Of a stretch of DNA of 64,000 nucleotides, positions 26,458 through 33,743 are shown in pieces. Both the position numbers and the translations under genes were made by a program. A model generated the notes under the pieces. That model had not been told where the DNA came from. It saw nothing but the letters and a program-made list of their open reading frames with translations, and did not search any database. Positions within the stretch are counted from its first letter, which is position 1. Every line of letters begins with the position of its first letter. The stretch is taken from NCBI RefSeq assembly GCF_014699035.1, contig NZ_JACXAA010000002.1, positions 496,001 through 560,000 of the forward strand, in the 5' to 3' direction. The stretch comes from Spirosoma validum. Its GTDB lineage: Bacteria; Bacteroidota; Bacteroidia; Cytophagales; Spirosomataceae.

Positions 26458-26670
26458 ATGAATCGAGTGATTAGCCAGGGGGATCGGGTGTTAGTCACCC
26501 CCACTAAAAAGGGGTTTACCCGCAAGCCGTATAAAGCCACGGTGATCGATTGGATGCCGTCGGGAAAGTTGAAAGTGCAACCCGATGGAGAGTCAAGCCA
26601 AGCTACTCAATTAGTCAACAGCGACGATGTGAAAAAGCTGGCCGATAAACCAACGCAACAGACCCAATAA
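26458..26670 (+). CDS. Small basic protein after umuC
   Basis: A 70-residue protein starting at the ATG at 26458. VISQGDRVLVTPTKKGFT and YKATVIDWMPSGKLKVQ suggest a small SH3/KOW-like beta barrel of the nucleic-acid-binding kind. It is 16 bases after umuC and probably in the same transcript. Function unknown. Confidence 0.55.
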   Translation: MNRVISQGDRVLVTPTKKGFTRKPYKATVIDWMPSGKLKVQPDGESSQATQLVNSDDVKKLADKPTQQTQ

Positions 26671-26672
26671 AG

Positions 26673-26858
26673 ATGAGTATGTCACAAGAGCAGGTTAAAG
26701 AAGTATGGGCTCGAAAAGTAGCCTTACAAACGGCTCTAAGTGCGTTAGCCGATTTACCGGAAAACAAGCGGGCTATCGCTGAATTGAAAGAAGGAATTGC
26801 TTCCTGTAACACGGAGCTAGTTAGTGGCACCTATAGTCCACCTCAGCCAGTTGATTAA
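26673..26858 (+). CDS. Small helical protein at the end of the umuDC operon
   Basis: A 61-residue charged helical protein (VKEVWARKVALQTALSAL). It starts two bases after the preceding stop. No family recognised. Confidence 0.5.
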   Translation: MSMSQEQVKEVWARKVALQTALSALADLPENKRAIAELKEGIASCNTELVSGTYSPPQPVD

Positions 26859-26916
26859 ATGAGAAGGCATATTTCCAATCTAACAACGTATTTTTTAGAT
26901 GGACTTTAACTAGTCT

Positions 26917-27642
26917 CTAGCTTTTAGGTTCTTTAGGCAGCCATTTCTTTTTATCGTCAGATAGTGTGAAATAATAAATTTCTCCACCCACCCTATTAGG
27001 GTATTTCTCCTTTGCCAAGGAAATAACTTTTTCTATAAATTTATAGGGTTCGGTATTTGCTAAACTCCTGAGTTGGCTTCTTTCTTCTGCTGGCATGTAG
27101 TAATATTCTTGATTATATCCCAGCACTTTTAATATCACATTACCTTTAATGTCAATAACTACTTTATTCGATCCAGGGGATTTGTTTGCTATGTTAAACG
27201 TAGAAACGAACAATGTAGGCTTGCTATTCTCTACCTTAAAAATAGCTATTTCACTAACAAGAGGGTACGTGCCTGGAAACCACTTATTATAGTTTTCGGT
27301 ACTTTTTTTTAGTAATTCTTCTAAATAAATTTCGTATCGCAGACCTAATTCTTGGCTAAATCTAAAAGCAAATTCCTCGACACTTTTTGAATCTTTAACA
27401 GAGTTTGCTACTTCAATTTGCAATTGATCGTTTGCGCCAACTAGGGTGTAATAAAACCCGTTAACCTCTCGAATTTTACAGTAGTCATCCTTAAAACCAG
27501 TTTCTATTCCTTTATCATTTACAATAATGCGCCTACTATCCTGTCCAACAATTATCTCTTTATCATTTCTGATAACAACAACACACGTTGCCTGACTCAC
27601 TAAAGGCAATAATAGCAATAATCTTAATACAATCTTCTTCAT
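26917..27642 (-). CDS. Exported protein resembling an Ntn-hydrolase (proteasome-like) fold
   Basis: A 241-residue protein starting at the ATG at 27642, chosen because it gives a signal peptide (IVLRLLLLLPLVSQA). If it is cut after Ala18, the mature chain begins Thr-Cys-Val-Val-Val-Ile-Arg, followed by EIIVGQDSRRI. A new N-terminal Thr followed by strands and a (G/A)xDSR turn is the pattern of Ntn hydrolases such as the proteasome beta subunit. The rest (FYYTLVGANDQL, then a long helix) is compatible. This would be a periplasmic or secreted enzyme activated by signal peptide removal; that is inference from the pattern. The gene is AT-rich. Confidence 0.55.
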   Translation of the reverse strand: MKKIVLRLLLLLPLVSQATCVVVIRNDKEIIVGQDSRRIIVNDKGIETGFKDDYCKIREVNGFYYTLVGANDQLQIEVANSVKDSKSVEEFAFRFSQELGLRYEIYLEELLKKSTENYNKWFPGTYPLVSEIAIFKVENSKPTLFVSTFNIANKSPGSNKVVIDIKGNVILKVLGYNQEYYYMPAEERSQLRSLANTEPYKFIEKVISLAKEKYPNRVGGEIYYFTLSDDKKKWLPKEPKS

Positions 27643-27675
27643 GTGTAGACAGCTCAACATCAATTTACCGAGCAG

Positions 27676-27879
27676 TTATTCTCCATTTTTTAATTCCTTC
27701 AACTCTGCCAACTTTTTCTTAGCTTCTTCCAAAGCTTGCGGTATCCCCTCTTTAGATACTTTATAATTCGCCATCAAAGTATTGTGCTCATCAGGTGAGG
27801 TCAGCAGTTCTTCGAGCCCCTTAATAACTGACTCTTGCTCTTCAATACTTAGCTCTAGTTCCTCCTTTTTCATGTCCAT
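27676..27879 (-). CDS. Small coiled-coil protein
   Basis: A 67-residue acidic, helical protein (EELELSIEEQESVIKGLEELL, then EAKKKLAELKELK). No family recognised. It ends 33 bases before the Ntn-like gene on the same strand and may be co-transcribed. Confidence 0.5.
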   Translation of the reverse strand: MDMKKEELELSIEEQESVIKGLEELLTSPDEHNTLMANYKVSKEGIPQALEEAKKKLAELKELKNGE

Positions 27880-27929
27880 CCGTGAAGGTGCGGGAAATAA
27901 AGAGTATTTTTGGATAATATCTACTTGTA

Positions 27930-28802
27930 TTACAGGATAGCCTTATCCACTCCCGCTTCAACCACTCGCTGCACATCACTTGGCACATTCGATAGTAAAT
28001 CATAGCCCATCTGCCGTTCCACCTCATCTACGCTAACTCGGTAATTACCCCACGGCTGATCACCTACAGCGTTGGTGTTATTCATCCAAACTGCAATAAC
28101 CCGCGTCTGAGCGTTGATTCGATTCACGTCGTCCGAGCCTATCGGCAAAATAACGATCACCTTCCAAAGGACAGCAGGAACGCTTACTTTGCCACTGGCT
28201 ATACTGCTTACTTTGCCGTTGTCTCCCTCACCACCTTTACCCGCTGTTCCAGCAATAATGTACAGCTCGTTACCCTTGGCAACTAGGCTACGACAGTATT
28301 CTTCTAGCAATCTCCACGATTGCCGGTTGAAGGTAGGCGCTTGAGGCACGATGTTAGAGAGGATAAACGTAGTTCGGTTTTCTTCGGCCGTACTGTCCCG
28401 ATCATCCGAAGGGCAGAGGTGACCACGATCAAAGCCAGTGTTGGTATAGTCTGCGTGCCTAGCTACATACCAGCCCGTTGGTAAGAGTGTCTCTGGAATG
28501 AAGCTACCCGCGTACCGCGTGGCTGATCCTTTCCAGGCTGCGCTTAGATGCCAGCTACACCAATTAGCAATACCCGTCGAGTTGTTGAAAGAAAGCGAAT
28601 ACGTTGAGCGGGTGATGAGGTACGCGTTCGGACTATTCTCGCTGGTTCTGGCTCCATCGGGATTGCCCAGTGATAAATTGTCATCTCGGGTTGGGTTGGG
28701 GTTACTGGGAACATTTACACTAGGTTCCTTACAGCCATAAATAGAAAGGGCTAATACCAGAAAACAGAAGCGGATAATTAGCGGTCTAAAGGGATTGCTC
28801 AT
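27930..28802 (-). CDS. Lipoprotein DNA/RNA non-specific endonuclease (NucA family)
   Basis: A 290-residue nuclease of the beta-beta-alpha-metal type. [13 protein letters not shown] contains the DRGH motif (about residues 125-128), and [19 protein letters not shown] provides the metal-ligand Asn region. A lipoprotein signal (LSIYGC, Cys24) directs it to the envelope, where it would degrade DNA or RNA for nutrients or against incoming DNA. The start at 28802 is chosen because it gives the lipobox. It overlaps the upstream gene by 17 bases. Confidence 0.85.
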   Translation of the reverse strand: MSNPFRPLIIRFCFLVLALSIYGCKEPSVNVPSNPNPTRDDNLSLGNPDGARTSENSPNAYLITRSTYSLSFNNSTGIANWCSWHLSAAWKGSATRYAGSFIPETLLPTGWYVARHADYTNTGFDRGHLCPSDDRDSTAEENRTTFILSNIVPQAPTFNRQSWRLLEEYCRSLVAKGNELYIIAGTAGKGGEGDNGKVSSIASGKVSVPAVLWKVIVILPIGSDDVNRINAQTRVIAVWMNNTNAVGDQPWGNYRVSVDEVERQMGYDLLSNVPSDVQRVVEAGVDKAIL

Positions 28803-29286
28803 TTTGCTGTAATCGTTGCGTAAATGAGCCGTAATAGAATAATACAAGATGTGGAGCTTGTCCCGGCGCTGGTCTTGTAGTAGTTATTTGCAGCAATTGC
28901 TCTGGATCTAAATCATTACGGAGCCTGACAGGTCGTTGGTGATTGTAATTGGGATCATTTGCAACGTTAGGTTGCTGGTTGTTCCACTCATATTCACCAA
29001 TTATCTCTACGACTTTCGCCCATGGCTTCTGAGCATCAATGATTATCAAGTCGTTCAACATTACGTTTGTACGCATATGCCACAACGTTGGCCAGCCAAT
29101 GCGCCCATTTTTACTAGTAGAATAATGTTTCCTTATTGCCTCTTTTACTGCCTCTGGAGAACGATACTGATTTAGATCACCAACCAGCCCCCAACCAATA
29201 GCAATACGGCCATGCTCAATAAAGCGTCGAGTGACATTTTCCTTTAAATCTTCCTCATGGTATGAAATTAAACGCCAGATATTCAT
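28786..29286 (-). CDS. EVE/PUA-like domain protein
   Basis: A 166-residue protein starting at the ATG at 29286. IWRLISYHE, then [14 protein letters not shown] and [20 protein letters not shown], fit the Mrr-N/EVE-like beta barrel that accompanies modification-dependent nucleases. No nuclease domain is attached. It overlaps the NucA-type gene downstream. A nucleic-acid recognition role is likely, but the family assignment is tentative. It is the last gene before the tRNA on the accessory side. Confidence 0.5.
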   Translation of the reverse strand: MNIWRLISYHEEDLKENVTRRFIEHGRIAIGWGLVGDLNQYRSPEAVKEAIRKHYSTSKNGRIGWPTLWHMRTNVMLNDLIIIDAQKPWAKVVEIIGEYEWNNQQPNVANDPNYNHQRPVRLRNDLDPEQLLQITTTRPAPGQAPHLVLFYYGSFTQRLQQNEQSL

Positions 29287-29335
29287 AACAGCATCTAAAG
29301 TATGTGAGCAGCTTTTGTACACCAAAATGTACACC

Positions 29336-29380
29336 AACAAAAAAGCACTTATAGTTTTTATGCTATAAGTGCTTGATTTT
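29336..29380 (-). terminator. Terminator of the tRNA-Asp transcript
   Basis: Perfect 12-base arms AAGCACTTATAG (29343-29354) and CTATAAGTGCTT (29363-29374). A run of As precedes it on the plus strand (Ts on the minus strand) and Ts follow, so it could act in both directions. It lies 10 bases past the tRNA 3' end. Confidence 0.75.
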
Positions 29381-29383
29381 CAG

Positions 29384-29460
29384 TGGCGGTCCGGACGGGG
29401 CTCGAACCCGCGACCCCCTGCGTGACAGGCAGGTATTCTAACCAACTGAACTACCGAACC
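29384..29460 (-). tRNA. tRNA-Asp (anticodon GTC)
   Basis: The minus strand gives a full cloverleaf: acceptor GGTTCGG paired with CCGGACC, a D arm with GTTGGTTAGAA, anticodon stem CCTGC/GCAGG around loop CTGTCAC (anticodon GTC), and a T loop GTTCGAGC. Discriminator G is followed by an encoded CCA (29384-29386). Length is 77 with CCA. Its 3' end faces the accessory half of the window. Confidence 0.95.
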
Positions 29461-29648
29461 AATTTCGATTAGCGGTTAATAGTTGCTATCTTCCTTAATC
29501 GTGGCACAAAAGTAGGCGCTTTGGCTATTCCACGCAAGTGACCCCTAAAAAAACTTTGTGGCCATAAAATTCTATTCCGGTCTACACCTTGGTAATCAGA
29601 TGCTTTGTCCTAAAATATTTTTATGACTCGAAAGGGAAACTACCTTAA

Positions 29649-30869
29649 TTATTTCCCTGTAGCCTGTTTGATGGCTGCGACTTCCGCCGGATCGACGGGG
29701 GTACCATCCTGTTTGAATACTTCGTGAAACCATATAGCTGGTTCACGCCCGTTAACGTAAGGTTTTTGCCAGGAGTCCCAGGGGAGAAAGGTTTGTGTTT
29801 TGCCAGCGACGAAACCCCAGTTAATCATGCCAACTTTCGCTTTTTTCGCGATTGGAAGGTGCGTCTGGAATTTGCTGTCGACACCTCGAGCCATATACTC
29901 GGTGCAGATAACCGGACGTCCGAATGTTTCTAAAGCTGGAATGACCTTTTCCAAATCATTCGGTTTGGAGTACTGGTGGAACGTAATGATATCAGAATTC
30001 TCAAGCTGCACTTTCTCCATAGGGGTCCATTTCGCTGAATTTTGCCAGTCGTCGGGCGTTCGATAAACCCAGACTCCCGACGTTAACGGTTGAGTCGCTC
30101 CAGCCGCCCGTGCCCATTGGAATACCTGTGGTAATAGACTCGCTGCGATGGCTTTCTTTTCATCTTTAGGCAGTTCAGTTTTTAGGTGATTCTGACCGTA
30201 GCTGTTATCATTCGTATTATCCGGCTCGTTCCACATATCCCACGCCAGAATACGTTTATCGGTCTTGAAAGCGCCTACTACACCTTTCACATATGCTTCC
30301 AGACGTGGGTACTGCGATTTGTCTTTAAGGGCATTGGCACCAGGGCTCTGTACCCAGCCTGAATTATGGATACCTGGCGTTGGTGCATGTTGTTTGCCAA
30401 GCTTCGGGAAAGGATCCCAGCAGGAGTCGAATAACACTAGCATAGGACGAATCTTATGCTTATCGCAGATGGATAGAAATTGATCAAGTCGCTTGGTAAA
30501 GCCAGTAGAATCCTGCCAAAGTAGATCATGTAGAAATACGCGCATCGTATTCATACCGATGCCTTCGGCTAAAGCCAGTTCCTTGTCAATCGTTTTCGGA
30601 TCGAAGGAGTCAGCCTGAAACATTTCCAACTCGTTGATGGCGTTAGCTGGAACGTAGTTGGCGCCAACCAGAAAGGGTTCTTTGGCATACCAGGCATTTG
30701 CCCGCTCTGCTGACCAACGACCTGTTTCGGCCTGACCTGACGAAACGGCTGTGTCACCCGCGGATACGGCCATAGAATCGATGGCTTTCTGTTCGGTTTT
30801 ATTCGCCTGCTTGCAGCCGTTCAAACTAAGCAGAGCGATAATAAAAGCCGGAAAAATAAGTGTACGCAT
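29649..30869 (-). CDS. GH5-like glycoside hydrolase lipoprotein
   Basis: A 406-residue lipoprotein (LSLNGC, Cys19) with a (beta/alpha)8 hydrolase of the cellulase/mannanase clan: MNTMRVFLHD, AWDMWNEPDN with general acid Glu215, and VICTEYMARG with nucleophile Glu324. Anchored in the envelope, it would cleave beta-glucans or mannans. The exact substrate cannot be read from sequence. The GH43 gene lies 67 bases upstream on the same strand, so the two form a small glycan-use unit, without a SusCD pair of its own. Confidence 0.82.
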   Translation of the reverse strand: MRTLIFPAFIIALLSLNGCKQANKTEQKAIDSMAVSAGDTAVSSGQAETGRWSAERANAWYAKEPFLVGANYVPANAINELEMFQADSFDPKTIDKELALAEGIGMNTMRVFLHDLLWQDSTGFTKRLDQFLSICDKHKIRPMLVLFDSCWDPFPKLGKQHAPTPGIHNSGWVQSPGANALKDKSQYPRLEAYVKGVVGAFKTDKRILAWDMWNEPDNTNDNSYGQNHLKTELPKDEKKAIAASLLPQVFQWARAAGATQPLTSGVWVYRTPDDWQNSAKWTPMEKVQLENSDIITFHQYSKPNDLEKVIPALETFGRPVICTEYMARGVDSKFQTHLPIAKKAKVGMINWGFVAGKTQTFLPWDSWQKPYVNGREPAIWFHEVFKQDGTPVDPAEVAAIKQATGK

Positions 30870-30936
30870 TCGTGTTAAATGATTAATGAATGAAAGGAAT
30901 TGCTGGGTTTATACTGATTGATAGTGTAATTACTTA

Positions 30937-31992
30937 TTACTCCTGGGGAACAGGCATAGGCACTTTGGCCATTGGTTTCCCAAAGTTAGGTGAACCATCG
31001 GCATTCCAGGTGAAGGGCTGAATATGTGGGGCGCGTTTATTGCCACAACCATCTGTAGCTGATGGATTAGCGTGATAAATCATCCAGTTCTTGCCATCAG
31101 TAGACTGGAAAAAACCACCGTGACCAGGCGCCCAGACACCGTTTTCAGGAGATTGTGTGAAGACAGGCCCCGGATTTTTTACCCAATTTTTAGGGTCAAG
31201 TAAGTCACCTGCGCCTGTGTAGGTCAGTAACCCGAGGCTATAATCAAGCCAACAGGCATTGGCTGAATACACAATGAACAGTTTGTTATCGTGACGCAGG
31301 AATTCTGGTCCCTCATTCACGTAAATCTTAGGCACCTCGCCGTTTTTTTGCCACTCCTGTGGTACGTCGCCATGCATTTCCCAGGGCTGGTCGGGCTGCG
31401 AAATCTTAATGCGATCCCCATCAATGGTCCAGGGATTTTTCAGCCTGGCAAGATAAATATCCTGTCGACCGTTCGTAGGTCCTTCCCAGCCTGACCAGGC
31501 GGCATAGAGTTGACCATTGTAGTCCATAACGGACATGTCAATTTCCCAATGATCGTCCTTATCACCGATTTTACCTTTCATCGTCCACTCGCCCTGCATC
31601 GGATCAGGCGATGCGTTTTCGATTACCCAGACCCGGTGGGTAAGGTTATTCAGCGAATCGGCTGAGAAGTAAACGTACCATTTATCGTTAAAGAAGTGGA
31701 TTTCGGGCGCCCATAGATCCCTGGAATAAGGTTTGCCCGTTGGAGGATTGTAGATGACCTTGTATTCGGCCGTAGCAAGGTCGGCTATGTTTCGGGTTTT
31801 CCAGAGGGTTAGGTTTCGACCGGTGGTGTTCATGTAATAATACCACCCATCTTTCTGCAAAACCCAGGGATCGGGACCCGAGTTTTTGATCGGATTTGTA
31901 AAGGTCCGCTGACCTAGAAGCAAATGGGTAACAAGAAACAGACAAATTAACGTACTACCGAAGAGCCGTTTCTTTATCGAAGCGATAGTCAT
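30937..31992 (-). CDS. GH43-family glycoside hydrolase
   Basis: A 351-residue five-bladed beta-propeller hydrolase. SGPDPWVLQKDGWYYY gives the general-base Asp41, EIDMSVMDYNG contains the pKa-modulating Asp152, and VNEGPEFLRHD holds the acid glutamate (227 or 230). A signal peptide (LFLVTHLLLG) sends it to the periplasm or surface. Family members are arabinofuranosidases, arabinanases or xylosidases. It lies upstream of the GH5-like gene and is probably co-transcribed with it. Confidence 0.85.
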   Translation of the reverse strand: MTIASIKKRLFGSTLICLFLVTHLLLGQRTFTNPIKNSGPDPWVLQKDGWYYYMNTTGRNLTLWKTRNIADLATAEYKVIYNPPTGKPYSRDLWAPEIHFFNDKWYVYFSADSLNNLTHRVWVIENASPDPMQGEWTMKGKIGDKDDHWEIDMSVMDYNGQLYAAWSGWEGPTNGRQDIYLARLKNPWTIDGDRIKISQPDQPWEMHGDVPQEWQKNGEVPKIYVNEGPEFLRHDNKLFIVYSANACWLDYSLGLLTYTGAGDLLDPKNWVKNPGPVFTQSPENGVWAPGHGGFFQSTDGKNWMIYHANPSATDGCGNKRAPHIQPFTWNADGSPNFGKPMAKVPMPVPQE

Positions 31993-31997
31993 GATGT

Positions 31998-32051
31998 AAG
32001 AAAAGGGGTTCGGTATACAAAGAACAACAGAATCGTTTTTACCCCTTTCTT
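31998..32051 (-). terminator. Inverted repeat after the Fur gene
   Basis: AAGAAAAGGGGT (31998-32009) and ACCCCTTTCTT (32041-32051) pair with one bulge around a 31-base loop. It lies just past the Fur stop on the minus strand and six bases before the GH43 ATG, so it may end the Fur transcript. Confidence 0.4.
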
Positions 32052-32056
32052 GGTAA

Positions 32057-32548
32057 TTATTCCCTTACGTGACTATCGATGGGTTTGGTCTCACAGTCAT
32101 TATCCGTGCATTGACCATAGAAGACCAATGAATGGGATTCGACCTGAAACTGTAGGGAATTGCTCACATTCGTCTTGATAAGATGTAGACGTGGATCGCA
32201 GAATTCTTTTACGCGATGGCAAACAGTACACACCAAATGTGCGTGTTGCTGCCGGCCAAGCGACTTTTCATAGCGGCTTTTTACGTTATCTTCATCGCCA
32301 AACTGGTGCCGTTGCACCAGACCGCATTCGACTAGAAGCTCCAGCGTATTGTACACCGTTGCCCGGCTGACGGGATAGGATTTTTGCTGCATGGCCTCAT
32401 ATAGATCTTCGGCGTCGAAATGATCGTTGCGGGAATACACTTCGTCTAAAATGGCGAAGCGTTCCGAAGACCTGCGCAGTCCTTTCGCTAAAAGCGACTC
32501 TTCTAATCGCGCTCTGGCAGTGGCTAGTAAGGATTGAGACTCATCCAT
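32057..32548 (-). CDS. Fur-family metal-dependent repressor
   Basis: A 163-residue Fur/PerR-type protein. The N-terminal winged helix has RRSSERFAILDEVY, VSRATVYNTLELLVECGLV and SRYEKSLGRQQHAHLVC. CTVCHRVKEF supplies the first CxxC of the structural zinc site, and CTDNDC near the end supplies the second pair. The HHxH-like cluster of iron Fur is reduced to QQHAHL. The residues do not let me choose between Fur, PerR or Zur. Two small CxxC proteins lie immediately upstream on the same strand, separated by a terminator. Confidence 0.88.
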   Translation of the reverse strand: MDESQSLLATARARLEESLLAKGLRRSSERFAILDEVYSRNDHFDAEDLYEAMQQKSYPVSRATVYNTLELLVECGLVQRHQFGDEDNVKSRYEKSLGRQQHAHLVCTVCHRVKEFCDPRLHLIKTNVSNSLQFQVESHSLVFYGQCTDNDCETKPIDSHVRE

Positions 32549-32630
32549 AACTGTTGTACTTAAAGACTATTAGACAGAGAAATATGGTGTAAAAGTGATT
32601 CGATTTTCGCTCAATTGGCAAAAAAGGTAG

Positions 32631-32659
32631 AAAGGAACCGGTCAGAAACCAGTTCCTTT
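32631..32659 (-). terminator. Terminator between the CxxC gene pair and fur
   Basis: AAAGGAACCGGT (32631-32642) and ACCAGTTCCTTT (32648-32659) pair at 11 of 12 positions around a five-base loop. On the minus strand the stem is followed by CTACCTTTTTTG, a proper T run. It starts 12 bases after the stop at 32671. Confidence 0.7.
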
Positions 32660-32670
32660 TCTTTTATCTA

Positions 32671-33009
32671 CTAACCTAACCTATGAGTTATATTTAAAAT
32701 CTGATCGACTTCCATCAGTACTGTTGCTTCATCCATCATCTGAACAAGTTCCTCGATTTCCTCGTCCGACAGCATGATGAAGTAATTTTGCATCGGCGTT
32801 TTCAATAGCCACTCCTTCCCATGGGTCGTGAAAAAAGGCCGCATGGCTGTTCGATCGGTCATTACGTCCCGGTAACAGGCAAATTCAGCTTCCGCCAGAA
32901 TGAACAGCGAATTTTTGTAGGCGACATTGTAGGATTGGCAACCTGCACAATAACCAATGTAACCGTTGTCGCGTTGAGCCAAGGTTTTGAGATGATGTTG
33001 ATGATCCAT
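32671..33009 (-). CDS. Small CxxC protein, DUF6686-like (copy 1)
   Basis: A 112-residue cytoplasmic protein with a CxxC (GYCAGCQSYN, about residues 20-24) and an acidic helical C-terminus (DEEIEELVQMMDEATVLM). It resembles a Bacteroidota-only family I know as DUF6686. A metal, heme or redox role is suggested by the cysteines and the neighbouring Fur, not shown. The paralogue lies 22 bases upstream on the same strand. Confidence 0.6.
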   Translation of the reverse strand: MDHQHHLKTLAQRDNGYIGYCAGCQSYNVAYKNSLFILAEAEFACYRDVMTDRTAMRPFFTTHGKEWLLKTPMQNYFIMLSDEEIEELVQMMDEATVLMEVDQILNITHRLG

Positions 33010-33031
33010 AAGTCCTGGGAATAGGAATAGT

Positions 33032-33367
33032 CTAGTTGGCTTGAGTTTTCAGCAGTTGATATAAATTCAGACGACGTAGCGCCTGCAATAAGCCGGTGTG
33101 AAATGAATCGAATTCAATTTTGGATAAACTGAACTGAATGTCCGGATGGCCCGTGTTGATAAGTAGATGCAGTTGACCATTGGGCATGCGTACGCTGTTG
33201 TCGTCAAAATTGATCCCGTCAATGGTTCGGCATAAGCTGATGAATTCATCCTGCGTAAACCCCAGCAATAGATTCTGAAAAGTCAGACCTACCCGCTGGC
33301 AATGCTGACATTGAGCGATGCAAAAATGCTCGTGATTAAGTAAGACGGTGGGTTGGCAGGAGTTCAT
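33032..33367 (-). CDS. Small CxxC protein, DUF6686-like (copy 2)
   Basis: A 111-residue relative of the downstream gene with the same order: short N-terminus, CQHCQRVGLTFQNLLLGF (CxxC), then a strand and helix region ending in a helical ALRRLNLYQLL. With the 32671 gene it forms a two-gene operon closed by a terminator. Its leader contains a large two-part hairpin (33403-33463). Confidence 0.6.
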   Translation of the reverse strand: MNSCQPTVLLNHEHFCIAQCQHCQRVGLTFQNLLLGFTQDEFISLCRTIDGINFDDNSVRMPNGQLHLLINTGHPDIQFSLSKIEFDSFHTGLLQALRRLNLYQLLKTQAN

Positions 33368-33402
33368 AAGCGGCTGAAATTAATGTAGCGAACGGGTTTG
33401 TG

Positions 33403-33463
33403 CCTGTGTCCGGTAATGGATTGAGTGCGCCATCTCAATGGGGGAGAATTACCGGTGCACAGG
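33403..33463 (-). promoter_or_regulatory. Structured leader upstream of the CxxC gene pair
   Basis: Outer arms at 33403-33417 and 33448-33463 pair along 15 bases with one bulge (CCGGTAAT/ATTACCGG plus CCTGTG/CACAGG). Inside them ATTGAG (33420-33425) pairs with CTCAAT (33434-33439). It lies 36-96 bases before the ATG at 33367. It could be a cis-regulatory RNA, an attenuator or a REP-like element; I recognise no known riboswitch class. Confidence 0.5.
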
Positions 33464-33743
33464 GCTTAAGGTCTTGGTCTTTTACGGATTGAGAAAAAAG
33501 AGTTTGCCTTGGCTATAATTACGAAATTGTCGTCAATTATTATTTAGACTAATTTTAAACAAACATAAAGAACGAATTTTTGAGACGCAAGGATTTAGGA
33601 AAGAAGTTTATCGGGGATTCAAAAAAGATTTCGTAATGCCCAGTATACTAAACATTTACTGGAAACCTATTGAGAGACTAACAGGAGGCTATCGTTGTAG
33701 TACGGTAGGAGAGAGGGTATCGCTAACTCAGGCAGAACGAACT
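33464..33743. other. Rest of the 33368-33743 gap
   Basis: The 376-base gap between the CxxC gene pair and the TamB stop holds the structured leader (33403-33463). The remaining 280 bases are AT-rich, probably promoter sequence, and contain no gene I can support. Confidence 0.4.

Noticed and set aside
1..29340. Insertion sequences or an integrase in the accessory half
   Set aside because: I found no transposase, recombinase or terminal inverted repeat; mobility is inferred from the replication and phage-like genes only.
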